Part shown: positions 12,061 to 23,916 of the stretch, in pieces
Numbering within the stretch: the stretch's first letter is position 1
Layout: every line of letters starts with the position of its first letter
NCBI GenBank assembly: GCA_950295325.1
Contig: OX485804.1
Span: forward strand, 31,556,001-31,620,000
DNA from: Polytrichum commune
Taxonomy: Eukaryota; Streptophyta; Polytrichopsida; Polytrichales; Polytrichaceae
DNA length: 64,000 nucleotides
Reading direction: 5' to 3'
Program-made: the position numbers and the translations under genes
The notes under the pieces: model-generated
Databases searched by the model: none
What the model was told of the DNA's origin: nothing
The model's input: only the letters and a program-made list of their open reading frames with translations

Positions 12061-14300
12061 ACGACGCGCACATGAATAAGGAGGAGTCTGGGTTGCCTGA
12101 TTCCAGCGACCTGCATGTAGTAGGGATGGATGGATCAATGCCGGGGCTCAGAGGCTACAATTAGAGGGCAGTGGGTTTGGAAATCTAGAGATGATGGCCT
12201 CCTGCACACTGTTTTCTGCGACGAATTGTGGATGATCTTTGCAGAAACTTAGCAGCCATACACACATATGATGCCCACGAAGGCTGCTGCTGGCTAAGTT
12301 ACTCAGAATTCCAAGGCGTCTGTCGGGCTATCTGTCTTCCTCACCAGATGTGTTTTTATGGACTAACTAACCAAACTAACTAACTGTCGATGTTTTTAAA
12401 TATTAGTGCCGAAGAGGGGTGGGTCTGAACAACCAACTCTCGTACTCTTACACACTGCAATTGTATGACACAATTTATCTAGACTTGGTGAACTCGATCG
12501 GTTACATCAACCAACCCTCGCTCTCCGTATTTAAGAAGGTTCACAAACTTCTTCAGTTACAATACTCCACACTCTTCTTCGAAGTTTGCTACTACAAGTT
12601 ACACCTCCGTTGTCTGTCTCCCTCTTGTCCTTACACAATGATTCTGCAACAGACACGGCTACTGGGAATCAGAGAGAAAAAAAGAAAAAGAAAAAGAAGC
12701 CTCTTACAGCTTCACTAGACGGCTCACGATGGGGCTTGAATCAGCTTCAGTTCCTTCCTCAGTGTCCACTCCTTACCCAGCTCGCCCACCCAACAACTTC
12801 ACCACCACAAACCAGACTCAAACCATACCCACCAACACACCGTTGACAGGAGCTTCAAGGGGATTGTTGAGCAACCCAGGGTTACTAGGCAAATGCAAGC
12901 TTGGGCAGATAGGGGACTGGACTTAACTGCGTTGTTTGGCAGTACACTTCTAAGGAGGTAGTAGGAGTAGTAGGAGTAGTGGTGGTTCTTCTTCCTTCTT
13001 CCTTCTTCTTAACTTAAATGCAGGGAGGCTCTAGGCTGCTCTTCTCTTCTCTTCTCTTCACTCACTCACTCACTCACAGACCATCACAAACAGCGAATGG
13101 ACTGTTTCCAGAAGCTCCACCCCGCATATGAACCCCTGGGCTAGCCCCCCATCCCCCCACCCACCTCGGTGGCCCCCTCCTTCCTGCCACCCCTTACCCT
13201 ACCCTACGACGCTTTAGGGCCCTACCACTGGGGCTCCCTCGACGACAAACAGCGGCTATGTAGCACTTGTGCCTCCTGTGGGGCCCACGCTGTCTCCCCT
13301 GGTGGGGCCCGCCTCCCGCCTCCCTCCTGCACCGGCTAATTCACACCCCACCCAGCTTGGGAGGCTGTGATGATGATGATGATGATGGTGGGAGGAGAAG
13401 AACGAGAAGCCCTAAATTGGGGCCAGTTGAGATGATACTACGGTGGCACAAGTGCCACCGGTCCGTCAAGAATTTCCTTTATGCCCAAGAAAAGGTTATT
13501 TGGGGGCAACGGTTGGTATGACGGACAAGATGCCTCGAGTCGGAATTCTCCATGGGCCCCGTTTCTTGCTTGCCCGAGGGTGGTTTAAGGTTGCCCAAGA
13601 AACTTGACCTCCGGGGGAAAACAACTCCCCTAACACATGTTGATAATTATGTCATTTTTCCTTCCATGTTTGAAGTTGTCCACCGGAAAAAATCTTCTTA
13701 GCCGTAGTGTAAACCCTGCGGCGTATGAAGAAGCGGACCCAATTCATCACCCACCCACCCACCCACCCATGCTATTGCGCCATCCCCCTAGGGTAGAATG
13801 CTTGACTGGTGCATTCCTTTCAGCAGAGTGTAAACCAGCCCTTCCCTTCCATTAGCTTAAGCTTATTTTAGCTTCTGGATTTGCTGTTTCCCCCCAGCCC
13901 AGCCCAGCCCAGCCCAGCTCAGTTCAGCTCATCACATCCCAGCAGGCACCCCATCCTCCCCATCATCAGCAGCCACTGCCCCGCCTGCTGCGGTGAGCTT
14001 CGCCGCTGCTGCTGCTACTGCGATCCGCCTTCATCAACTAATAATAAGCTCCTGTTCCCGGAGCTGCTGATCCTGCGTCCCCCCCCCCCCCCGCCCGGGT
14101 GGGTCCCCCAACATGGATCTCCATCGCCACCTGCCTCCCCCAGCTGCAAAGTGCACGCTGGTAACTTAACCCAAGTACTTAGTACACCTCACTGATGAAT
14201 GAATGGACGGATGGATGAATGGATGAATGAATGAGTGGATGAGATCATGCCTGAAGGAAAGGAAAGGAAAGGAAAGGAAAGAATGAATGATTAAACGTTG
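12061..14300. repeat. GC-richer upstream region with clustered microsatellites
   Basis: Contains GAAAAA-type repeats (about 12675-12700), TAGGAG and CTTCTTC repeats (12955-13010), TCTTC and CACT runs (13040-13075), GATGAT (13367-13388), CACC runs (13752-13769), CAGCC repeats (about 13896-13916), a 14-nt C tract (14079-14092), ATGAATGG-type repeats (14193-14243) and GGAAA repeats (14257-14281). Plus-strand ORFs here are made mostly of these repeats. It is probably the promoter-proximal region of the minus-strand VQ gene. Confidence 0.5.
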
Positions 14301-14689
14301 TTCATCCATTGTTTTTTCTCTTCATTCCTCTTTTTAACGTACTGTAGGTGAGTGTTGTTTGGTTCGTTTTCCATCTTCTCCAACTTCTACCCGTTATATT
14401 TATACAACAAAAGTTGGGTTGAGCATCAGACCTCCGGACCTAATTTGGTTGAGGTTGAGGGAAGTGCATAATTTTGTTGATTCCTAAATTAAATACAGAG
14501 GTCTTCCAAATTTTGTCCACTATTGAATGTGGAGCAGTTAATTATTTTTGAGCACGTAATCAAATTTTTTCCCTAACATGTGTCCTTATGATGTTTGTTC
14601 TTTGATTCTCACCTAACCACACACCAATCATAGGTGTCCATTTAAGGAAAGTAACCAAATGACACCGCAAACCTAACATTGTTAATGGT
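14301..14689. other. intergenic, no gene recognised
   Basis: AT-rich transition from the microsatellite region into repeats. Nothing supported. Confidence 0.4.
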
Positions 14690-15374
14690 CTTTAGAGTTG
14701 CAAGCTAAATTGTGCCACTCACCTTATTTTGAGGAAAATTCTAGGTTACACTAACTAATGGTCAGCAACTTGACCATCAGTGTAATCGACAACTTGACCA
14801 TCAAATGTGCTTACAAGTTATTTAATTATTAGGTATTAATATGCTCAATATTATTATGGGGTCTATGCCTAAGTTATTTGTTGACCATAAGTGCAAACAC
14901 ATGACACTTGACATTAGTATGGTGAAAAAAAGTCTTTCTTTTTGCATATTAATACACACAAATCATTGTGCTTGTCATCATAATGCACAATATTATCTTT
15001 CTCTTGCATACTAGTTTGTAACACACATGATACTTCCATGAACATGCTCAATAATGTCTTCCTCTTGCATATTAAACATAAAAACATCATCTCATGCACT
15101 TCAATGTGCTACACCAAATATCATGTTGTAAACCTGGGCTATCCATTTATCGTTTTTCTTTCATCCTCTCTTAAAAAAATCCAATTTATGACACCAGCCT
15201 CTCTAAGTTGTTTTAATACCATTGCCCCTTGTTAATAACATGGGGGTTGCATACCGGAACTGTAAACAATTGTGCACTTCAAAACTTTACTTGTTTTGGA
15301 CAATTAATGGATGTGATATTACTAGGACGTCTAGGCATCTAGTTTAGACCGTGTACTAATAGTGTTTGTGACAC
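14690..15374 (-). mobile_element. TIR element, family R copy 2
   Basis: Read on the minus strand this matches 3484-3985: an end TTTAGTGTCACAAACACTAT, then TAAACTAGATG, internal TATGCAAGAGGAAGA-type repeats, GTGTCATGTGTTTGCACTTA, and the far end AACCTAG then CTCAAAATAAG then GTGGCAC. It is about 180 bp longer than copy 1, so a further insertion or expansion is likely within it. Confidence 0.5.
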
Positions 15375-15868
15375 TAAACACCATAATGGTGTAGTGTTCT
15401 CCCTTCTCTTTTTCTCTCTCTTCTTAATGGCTATCAATCCATGCCTTGGCTTTCCTAATAAGTTCCCTGACCCATCAATGTCCTTCTTCAGCACAAGCTG
15501 CTGTACTTTTGTGTTTTATTACTCGGAGTAAGTGACGAGATCCCTCTGATGCCCGCACCCTTCGTCTTATCTGTTCTTGGTGGTAAGTTTCATCTAGCTA
15601 GCTAGGTCAATTCTCAAATAGAAGACCTACTTATCCCGTACTTATTAAGTGTCTTTATTGCACATTCGTCCCATGGTTGTGGCCAAAGGCTCCGTGGAAG
15701 ATGGAAACACCATGGACTCCTTATTAGAGCAAGCCCAGTCGTTCCTGGATCTGCATCTGCATCCGGGAATGAAAAGTGGCCTCCATCCAGAATGCAGATG
15801 CAAACTGCCACTCATTCTGCATTGCTTTCATCAGAATTTCCTCTAAAATGATTTGTAGCTTTCTGAAG

Positions 15869-16166
15869 TCATGAACTTCAACCGGTTAGTTCTCAAACTC
15901 ATATGTGCTTCATGCGTAACTAGTATTTTTTTCCTGGTTTGCCCTAAACTATAACTGGTTATTTTCAAGCTCATCCATGCTTCATGCGTAACTATAATTA
16001 TTTCCTGGGTTACCCTAAACCTCAACCGGTTATTTCTCAAGCTCATCCGTAATTTGCACATGAATGTAATTATCTCCTGGTTTACCCTAAACCTCAACAG
16101 GTTATTTCTCAAACTCATCCGTAATGTGCACGTGAATATAATTATCTCCTGGTTTACCCTAAACCT
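15869..16166. repeat. 72-bp tandem repeat, about four units
   Basis: Units share CCTCAACCGGTTATTTCTCAA, then GCTCATCC, GTAACTATAATTAT-like and TCCTGGTTTACCCTAAAC. Because 72 is a multiple of three, the minus strand reads through it as a 24-residue protein repeat (RFRVNQEII, then MSLRNN) with no stop; this is probably a by-product. Each unit holds one CCCTAAAC, like the plant telomere heptamer. The CAACCGGTTATTTCTCAAACTCA part is shared with the MULE-type MITEs at 21786-22010 and 26403-26630 and with a solo copy near 40104-40150. Confidence 0.75.
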
Positions 16167-16248
16167 TGTCATTCACTAGGACCCTACCATATTGAGCTGT
16201 CTTTAGTTAAAACCGCCATGAAGTTGTTTGTCCCTAGCTGATAGCAAG

Positions 16249-16279
16249 CTCCCTGCATATCTCGACGAAATGCAGGGAG
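16249..16279. other. hairpin CTCCCTGCAT/ATGCAGGGAG
   Basis: A 10-bp perfect stem with an 11-nt loop containing TCGACG. It is homologous to the hairpin at 16942-16972, with both sides of the stem changed in step. Confidence 0.55.
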
Positions 16280-16941
16280 TTTTGCACTTCATGTATATTT
16301 TACATCCAATTTTAGCAAATAGTAGGGTGATTGGGCCAGTATCCTGCATCTGCATCCGCATAACGGATAAAAAAGCGCAAATGCATATGCAGGTGCAGGT
16401 GCAGGGTCACCTGCATCTGCATCCAGGAACGGAAAGCTCGGGGGGGGGGGAAGTGATTTGTTGGAGTAGCAATATACGTGCAAACAAATGATAGGGTATT
16501 TTAAAAACATGGGGACAACAAATTATAAATGGACTTAAGAGTGATATAAGGTATCAAAAATGGCACTGGACCTCTTTAAAGTACTATAGGGTATGGAATA
16601 ATAGGTAATTTGGAATTATAAGTAATGCAAGCCATTTTTCTATTAACCCAAAGTAGAAAATTACATAATGATAGCATGTGAAAAAAAGAAGAGAATTGAA
16701 AGTAATACCCCCCTATAAAATAATGGTTGTTCGCACCTATATCCTTAACTTTTTAACACACTAACCCCCCCGAGACGGAAAGTGGGCTCCATCCGGGATG
16801 CAGAAGCAGATGCAGGTAAGTCGGCCAGTCATGCCTGCATACAAGCAAAAGTTGCTCCAATGCAAGGGAAGGGCAGGCACTATGAAGTCGGCAGCTGGCT
16901 TGTCTTATCTGACAAGTACCGCGTCTTATTGAAATAGCAGA

Positions 16942-16972
16942 CTCCCTACATAAGTCGACGTTATGTAGGGAG
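16942..16972. other. hairpin CTCCCTACATAA/TTATGTAGGGAG
   Basis: A 12-bp perfect stem with loop GTCGACG. It is preceded by ATAGCAGA, as its partner at 16249 is preceded by ATAGCAAG. Confidence 0.55.
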
Positions 16973-17062
16973 GGCGTCAATTCCTGCTTAAATTTTCATC
17001 CGAAATGCAGATGAAAAAATGTAGATGCAGATGCGGATCCAAGGCCACTGGGATTGCCCTTA

Positions 17063-17337
17063 GAGCTTCAATTTTGTGTTTCCCCACTAGCATATTAGAT
17101 CATGCACTAAAGGCCCTGAACGACTCGAGTGAGTGAGGTTGAGATGGATGAATAAGAGGACATGAGGAGGTAGATTTCTATCAAACTCCAAAACATATAT
17201 GGTTGGCACTAATCTTGAGTTTCAACTATCACTATAAAAATCAATGTCTAAGGTTTTTCTTATCCTTTTTTGTAACTAGTAGAAGCGCTAGTCCGTTACG
17301 GTTCACAATCTTCTCAAAATAAAATGTTCATGTAAAA
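17063..17337. other. intergenic, nothing recognised
   Basis: No ORF of note and no repeat match noticed. Confidence 0.35.
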
Positions 17338-17482
17338 CATAACATACTCAACTGATGAGTTGTGTTCATGGGTCCAGCAGTAGATTTGAGGATTAAGACT
17401 CTAGATGCTAGAATCCCATCACTTCATATTGAAATTGAAGGCAGGACAAATGAACACAACTCATTAGTTGAGTAATGATATG
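17338..17482. mobile_element. ~150-bp MITE, family S copy 1
   Basis: Inverted ends CATAACATACTCAAC then GAGTTGTGTTCAT, against ATGAACACAACTC then GTTGAGTAATGATATG. The middle (GGGTCCAGCAGTRGATT) is shared with the copy at 40976-41127, which is in the same orientation. Confidence 0.65.
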
Positions 17483-17990
17483 AAGAAGAAAAAACCATGG
17501 AAATGATATTCTAAACATCTATGATCTAACAAACAACGCAATGATTAAGTGACTCTTTATGAGCCCAAAATGGTTGCTCATATTTGTTTTATGCTTAGGA
17601 TCTACTTAGAATTGCATTTGGAGTGTTATTGAAACAATCAAAAGTATAAAAAGAGTGAGGCTTGGTGTGGTTCATGTTTTAGGCCTTAAGCCTATTTTGT
17701 GTGGTGAAGTAGAAGCTTAGTGATATTAGGGAGTGTTTTGGTTAAGTGAGTAGTGTTTGATGAGGCAAGAGGAAGGGCCTTGGATTTAAATGTTTGAATT
17801 AGAACATGCTCTTGTTGGTTTAGAGGGTGAGGATTTAATGGATAGGATAAGGTCCTACTAAGTAGGAAAAGGTTAAGGGGGTTGTGGTTGTGGGATGCCC
17901 TCTCTCATTCCTTCCTCCTCTCTCATTTTCTCTCACTCTTTCTCTTGTAGGTGTGTGTGGGTGTGTGTGTGTGTGTTGTGTAGTGTGGTA
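17483..17990. other. intergenic with GT microsatellite
   Basis: TC-rich stretch at 17901-17945 followed by (GT)n at about 17951-17976. No gene seen. Confidence 0.4.
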
Positions 17991-17997
17991 GAGAATA

Positions 17998-18295
17998 TAG
18001 TGATTAGAGGGAACTTAGAAAATGTAGTTGATTAGAGGGAGCTTAGAAAATTAGCTGATTAGAGGGTACTGAGGCAGCAGCTTACTAAGGGGACTGAGAC
18101 AGCAGCTTACTAAGGAGACTGAGGCAGCAGCTTATTAGGGTTAGCTGCGACAACAGCTTACTAAGGGGACTGAGGCAGCAGCTCTACTAAGGTTAGCTGC
18201 GACAACAGCTTACTAAGGGGACTGAGACAACAACTTACTAAGGGTAACTGAGGCAGTAGCTATACTAAGGAGCAGCTGGACTAAGGGGCAGTTAG
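17998..18295. repeat. minisatellite, ~30-bp units
   Basis: Two to three copies of TGATTAGAGGGARCTTAGAAAA lead into eight or so imperfect units of GGGACTGAGGCAGCAGCTTACTAA. Variant units read GTTAGCTGCGACAACAGC and alternate with the main type, suggesting higher-order duplication. Confidence 0.75.
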
Positions 18296-18832
18296 AATGA
18301 GGGGTTGGTTAGGTCTAGTACCCTAAGTTAAGATGGATGGGTTAACTAGGTAGTTAGCTATCCATGTAATCGGGGGTGCAATTGTGTGGGAAGTTGATAG
18401 AGGATGTGAAGATAGTACCAATAGAGAAAAGCGTTTATCAACGCTTGTACTCATAATATGGAATAAATTGGTGTGACCCAAGGTATATGTGATGTCATGG
18501 GGATGAATGGCGGAGGAAGGGTAAACTAGGATGAATATGAATGTGATTACCATACCCTCACCCGGACTAGGACGCTTAAGGGTGGGCGGTTTGGCCTCAC
18601 ACTCTTATTTTATTTTCTTCAATAATGCGCCACAAATTCTGCTACTACAACTCAAACCATAACATGGTACTAATACATATACACAGTAAGGTACCTAGTT
18701 GCATTCTACATCACTAGGTATGATTGTGAAGTTTATAATTACATTATACACCACCTATTTGAAATTTTGTGATGCCTAGATATTTTGCCTATGTCTTGGT
18801 AGAATTATGCTATTATGAATACATTGATTATC

Positions 18833-19027
18833 CCAATTTAATGTGTGTTACTATTTGGAGTTATGCAATGCAATAATGTCTTACTCAGGAGTTTATTTTT
18901 TACCAACAAAAGTTCAATAAGTTTTTCAGACATTATAAAACATAATTGACTTTACTTGATAAAATATTACATTCTCATTAAATAGCTATAGACTGCATAA
19001 TCCAAATAATAAACATGCACTAATTGG
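18833..19027. mobile_element. ~195-bp MITE, family T copy d
   Basis: Ends CCAATTTAATGTGTGTTACT then ATTTGGAGTTATGC, inverted at GCATAATCCAAATAAT then ATGCACTAATTGG. Internal AATAATGTCTTACT and GACATTATARAACATAA match copy b at 38061-38252. Confidence 0.65.
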
Positions 19028-21030
19028 AATAATTAGTGTAATGAAATGCACCCAAATCATGTGCACTAGATCTTTCCCCAATCTGTCGCTAATTACTTCA
19101 ACATCTAGACACAAAGACTTGCACATGTATGGCGTTAGGCATACATCACATGTCCCAAATGGGTATATGACAGCTGCCTTACAATTCTATGTTGTTTATG
19201 TCTTAATTAATGTGAGGCGTTCCTTGCATTCAATGCACATACAGGTTGTTGTGTTTGGTTGCCATAGCTTTTGGGCAAGTAGAGGCCAAAAATGTGCTCA
19301 AGAAGATATTTAAACCCCTTGTGATTGTCCACCAGTAGTGTCGATGAGATTCATGACCCGTGGTGTTCTCGTGTGCACGCACACACAATTCACGTAACTC
19401 GTTTCAACACCCACACGGTTGCATAGATGGTTCGGGATTTTATAAATGTGCCATAAACAAACAACAAGTGGGAGAAACCCAAGGCTCAAGTTCCATTGAT
19501 CAATGGGGATGATGCACTTGCTAGCGCATATGTTTTGGATTTAATTCCCTACTCCCAAGAAAGACATTCGAATTGTATTTTATTTCTTTCCCTTCTTCTA
19601 CACGCCATTCAAAGTCACTCACTCTCAAACTGACCGGTGTCGGATTGGATGATACTTGGGTTACCGGCCATGCGCATCTCCACTACTAGGATTACAAAGC
19701 CCCACTTGCACTTGTTGGCCAATTGCGTAGAATTTTATGAAAATATATATGGAGGAGGCCCTATTGTATTGATAGTTAGGACATCCAACTTGCCCATGTG
19801 GTCATAATGATCCTCTTCTTTTTCTTGCACTCTCAACATAAACATCAAAATAAGCATGCCAACTTGATTAGGCATTCGGACCAATAGAAATGCCCTATAA
19901 TAACCAAGAGATGACCACATTTGTATGATATTAGCATGCTCATGATTTTAAGTGATGTGTTGCACCAAGTATTTGGCAATAAAGGATGTGGATCACAAAT
20001 TAAACCAAGTTACTCAACTATAAATCATTTTAATCATAATGTATTGTATTTTGTCAACTTTGTTCGTAAAGGTAGTATATTTTGACACATAATAGCTTTG
20101 ATGGCATAAACAAATCACTTCGTTTATAATGATGTTTTGACATGGTACAAAAAAACCAGTTTGTATTTCACATTTGCAACATGACACAATACCTTATCAA
20201 TTCGGCACAAAATAATGATTTTCTTGAGTGATTGTGTAATGTGTCATGCAAGTATTTGTCATAAAACATGTAAAAATTTGATGTGACAGGAAATACAAAT
20301 CTGAACTTCAGTTTGCATTATGTCTAAACTCATAAGGTGCTATGGGCAGCACATTTGGCTTGGTGGGTTCAAGTGCTTTAATTCTCAAAAGAATTTGGTG
20401 AGGTACAATTTGCCTTCTAGAATTTAGTGTTGAAATTTGTGGGCAAATGTAAACCCCCAATTAGAAATGTTTACACTTATAGTGGGCGGACCATACTACT
20501 TAACCCCACTTGAAGGCCCCCTCTTTAGTGTGGCATTAGGCTACCATGTATAATTCTCCACTGAGTCTTCTGTTGCCCATAAAACTATAAATTTTGCTAT
20601 ATTGATCTTGAGAGCATTAAGACTTTCAAAAAATCTCCATTATAATGCATGTGATTGTACATTGAGGTAGAAAGCATATAAGATGTTGGATCTTTACAAC
20701 AATTTAGTGTTGTATATATAGACTTTACAAGGTTGTCATGTATTCACATTCTATTAGTGATGAAGCTATAACTAATAATTCACAAGTTGTAACTTCAAAC
20801 TTAAAAAGTAGCACATCTTGCATCACAAGAATACAATATAGTGGATCAACAAATAAGAACCATCAATGCATGATTCATCATCTTCGACAAATGTATTTTC
20901 ACTTTTAGAATAGACAAGAGAAAACAAGACAAGATCACATCATGTGGAACAAGTGAAATGAAGTCGAAAATGATGTAACACAAATTGAAGCATCTGAATA
21001 CGATTCATGACTTACACTCTATACGATGAA
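19028..21030. other. intergenic, no gene recognised
   Basis: Plus ORF 19041-19313 (90 aa) and shorter frames show no domain. AT-rich; probably old repeat remnants. Confidence 0.4.
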
Positions 21031-21033
21031 TAA

Positions 21034-21516
21034 ATGCCGCTTTACACTAGAGCTTGAGGGCCCTTGACCTATGATATTCAAATTATGTGGATGGTTGAGA
21101 AGCCATAGATGGTCCAAGTTCATTTTACACTAAACTTGAAAGACTTGAAATACCAATGGATGACAAATGTACAAGGTGTCCTACATGGCATTAGGCAACA
21201 AGTTGAATAATGTGTCATGATTTACTAGATATTATGTTAGACCCATCAAAAAAAGAGGTGGGTCTCACTTGGAGCTTTGACAATGAATGAAATTTTCACT
21301 GGCTCTTGGAAATATTATAGTGTCGTGGTGGGGATCCAAACTTGTACATATTATGTTGCCGTCCTTCAACATGGTCCACTTTTGCTTTACACCAAGCTTG
21401 AGGGCCCATCAATTGCAAAATTGGATTTCTATTTCAGATAGTAAGGTCTTTAAATGGTTTTCTAGGGTCCTTAGGTTTACGTGGTCATGGCTCTTGGTCT
21501 ATGTGTACAATTGCCC
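21034..21516. mobile_element. PIF/Harbinger-like element, second copy
   Basis: Diverged copy of 264-766. Shared parts include ACACTAGAGCTTGAGGGCCC, GAGGTGGGTCTC, GTGGTCATGGCTCTTGGTCT and the closing TTGCCC. Flanked by TAA (21031-21033) and TAG (21517-21519), a decayed 3-bp target duplication. Confidence 0.55.
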
Positions 21517-21551
21517 TAGTACACTAAATAAGATTGTAACTAGTCTCATAT

Positions 21552-22060
21552 AGCATTTGATGCCACTGTGGGTAACTTCTCTAATGACACTTTCCATAGA
21601 TAAGTTCACAAGAAATTTGGGTGGAATTCATGCCAATTCTCACAACAAAGCATGGTATATTTTGCATCCCAATATTTTTTGTGATGAAATTTGTCATGGA
21701 TGTTTGAAAATTGCATGAAAAATCACACAGTACGTGACCAACAATAGCAACATTGTGAATAAAACTTAGAAGGCATGCGTGAGACCTATGATCGGGGAGA
21801 ACCGGCAGTTGGTTACAGATGAACCGGTTGAGTTTGAGAAATAACTGGTTGAAGATCAATACTGCAGGAAAATTACCGATAATTTTAGAGGAATTTATAA
21901 AATATACCCCAATTTCATAAAGGAAAACCGAAGGATGTCAACATGTAACCGGTTGGACTTGCAAACACTAGGATCTCAACTGATTATGCCCAAAAATCTC
22001 CCCGATCACTGCGTGAGACTACACGGGTGGTTCGCAATTAGTGTTGGGCAAGACAAATAG
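21552..22060. repeat. dispersed repeat P copy 1, split by a MITE
   Basis: Matches 23568-23892: GGTAACTT-TCTAA-GACACTT, ATAAGTT-ACA, TGGATGAAATCCATGCCAA-like and, after the MITE, GCAAGACAAATAG. The 21786-22010 segment is absent from the second copy. Confidence 0.55.
21786..22010. mobile_element. Mutator-type MITE (MULE-like), copy 1
   Basis: Inverted ends TGATCGGGGAGA and TCTCCCCGATCA are perfect over 12 bp. Flanks are GCGTGAGAC at 21777-21785 and 22011-22019, a 9-bp direct repeat (10 bp if the preceding T is counted). A 9-10 bp duplication is typical of Mutator-like elements. Interior is rich in the AACCGGTT motif. Copy 2 is at 26403-26630 and a half copy near 53042-53102. Confidence 0.7.
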
Positions 22061-23567
22061 ACAAGTAGATTGGTGATGTACACACAAAAAAATGCAATAT
22101 TCTTGTTTTTAGGGTGGTGTGTATTCCACTTGAATGACGTCATAAATGTTGTCTTGGAGCAGATTCTAGTAACACAGATGCAGCGGGGAAATCATTACAG
22201 ACAGGGTGCGGCAGGTATCTTGAGCGTCGATTAATTGCTAACTAAATGCAGAAGAAGCAAGGCCTGCCATCTGGTGTGGGAAACTGCGAAATGGCCGACA
22301 CGCCTACTGTGCGTTATATACCAGTAGAGGGAACGAAAGGGGAGAAACAGTTTAAAATCATTTCACCCTCGAGGCCGCCGGTAGCAGCTAGCTAGCTAGC
22401 TAGCAAGCAACGACTGCAAGGAGCTAGAGTGAGTCCCTGCCAGGCCAGGCGCTTGCTCTATCTAGAAATTTAGTTAGATAATCATGCTCCTCCATTCATT
22501 TTAGGGGGATCAGGAGCAAGGGGAGTTCGGTGATGGGAAGAGTGTCGGGGGTCAAACGCCGCACGCTGCATGGGCCTGCAGGAATTTTGTGTGTTGCAGT
22601 GATTAGCAGCAGTAAATAAATCAAGGGTTTGGACTGGCCGCTAGAGTACAAATTACACCGCCCCATACAATTTTAGGCCCATGATCCGGGGGTCAGGAAC
22701 TGGAAATAGACCAACAAGAATTTCAGGCCTCGGCACAATTACAGGGAGGCTGAAGGGATCGAGATGGTTCAAGCAGCAACTTGTTGTTTATTGCATTGGC
22801 AGGGGCCTAATAAAAGTGAATGATTGGGGCTCAAGAGAAACCCTTTCCTCCCCCCTTTCCAGGCCGGCCCAAAATTCTAACCCCCCAAGGAAAGCAATTT
22901 GCTGGACTGGACTGGGTCGGCGAATTTCAATCATGTGGGGTTAAGTTAAGCGTTTAAATGCATGGCAATGCTCCAAAGTAGCTCAGCCTAGCAGCTTGTG
23001 CTAGGGCGGGCTACGTACCCACCCGGCCATCTTCCCCTCCCCTCCCCTGTGGCGCCCATGCTGGTAGTCTTATTAATTATTATCATTCATTAACTGGATC
23101 ATGATCAGGCAGCAGCTCCATTGACCACCATCATAAACACACAGTATTTTACTGCACTGGAAAACATACTGTATTTAATGTCATCTAGCACTTGGAATCA
23201 CGCAATTCTATGACCATTTACTGCATGCATGCATGCATGTATCTCTCTTCACCTTTCTATGCCAGGGTCAAATTGATTGTTTGAGCCTTCTGGGACGTTA
23301 ATTAAAACATCTTTACTTGGTAAAGAAAACTACATTAATAGTAAAATATACAGCATTGTCTGACACTGGTCAGTGACACTAAAGAGCATATCTAGTGTAA
23401 AGTCAGTCAATCAACCCTCATTGACCTAAACCTACTTAATTAGGCCATCTTGAGTAAGTTTTCATCATCTCCTTCTTCTTTTCTCCCTTTTTGCCTTGTT
23501 TTTTGGGGAGAGACAAAAGCCAGAACCCAACACTACACTAACTACTGGATTCTGTGTCATATATATG
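22061..23567. other. moderate-GC intergenic stretch, no gene called
   Basis: Contains CTAGCTAG repeats (22386-22404) and GCATGCAT repeats (about 23224-23238). Plus ORF 22681-22944 (87 aa) lacks a domain. Could be the outskirts of a non-coding transcript; nothing proves it. Confidence 0.35.
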
Positions 23568-23892
23568 CTATTTGATGTTACTGGGGTAACTTTTCTAAGG
23601 ACACTTCTTACAAATAAGTTTACAATAACTATCACGGATGATCGAGATTTGGATGAAATCCATGCCAAATTATTGAAACAAAGTTTGGTAGATTCTGCAT
23701 CCTAACAATTCTGTGATGAAACATACTCATGGAAAACTCAAATTTGGATGAAAATTACTTAGGAGGTGACAATCATCGTAAATACATGTTGCCTGGATTT
23801 TTTTGCAAGGAATGACAAATATTGTTAGGATTCCATGCAGTGTTGTAACACTACATGGACAGGTTACAAATAAGATTGAGCAAGACAAATAG
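23568..23892. repeat. dispersed repeat P copy 2 (empty site)
   Basis: Homologous to 21552-22060 without the internal MITE, so it supports that MITE's insertion. Contains an overlapping short ORF pair with no domain. Confidence 0.5.
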
Positions 23893-23916
23893 AATGTTTG
23901 ACACTAAATACAATAC

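Larger units (their letters stand above)
15727..17059. mobile_element. PIF/Harbinger-type element cluster, GAGCAAGCCCAG ends
   Basis: The left end GAGCAAGCCCAGT then CTGGATCTGCATCTGCATC is inverted at the right end (GATGCAGATGCGGATCC then CACTGGGATTGCCC). TTA flanks both sides (15724-15726 and 17060-17062), as expected for a 3-bp PIF/Harbinger target duplication. Partial internal copies of the end occur at about 16328-16360 and 16405-16435, so this may be two or more related elements nested or fused. It carries a 72-bp tandem repeat and two related hairpins, listed separately. No transposase. Confidence 0.5.

Noticed and set aside
12586-14195. Pro/Ser-rich plus ORFs upstream of the VQ gene
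   Set aside because: Made largely of microsatellites, overlapping and without domains.
15843-16172. Minus ORF with 24-residue repeats as a repeat protein
   Set aside because: It is the 72-bp tandem repeat read through; length divisible by three explains the open frame.
16249-16972. Helitron 3' hairpin
   Set aside because: No CTRR terminus follows either hairpin and no 5' TC end was found.
15869-18295. CRISPR array
   Set aside because: Repeats are direct tandem units without unique spacers, in a plant nuclear genome.
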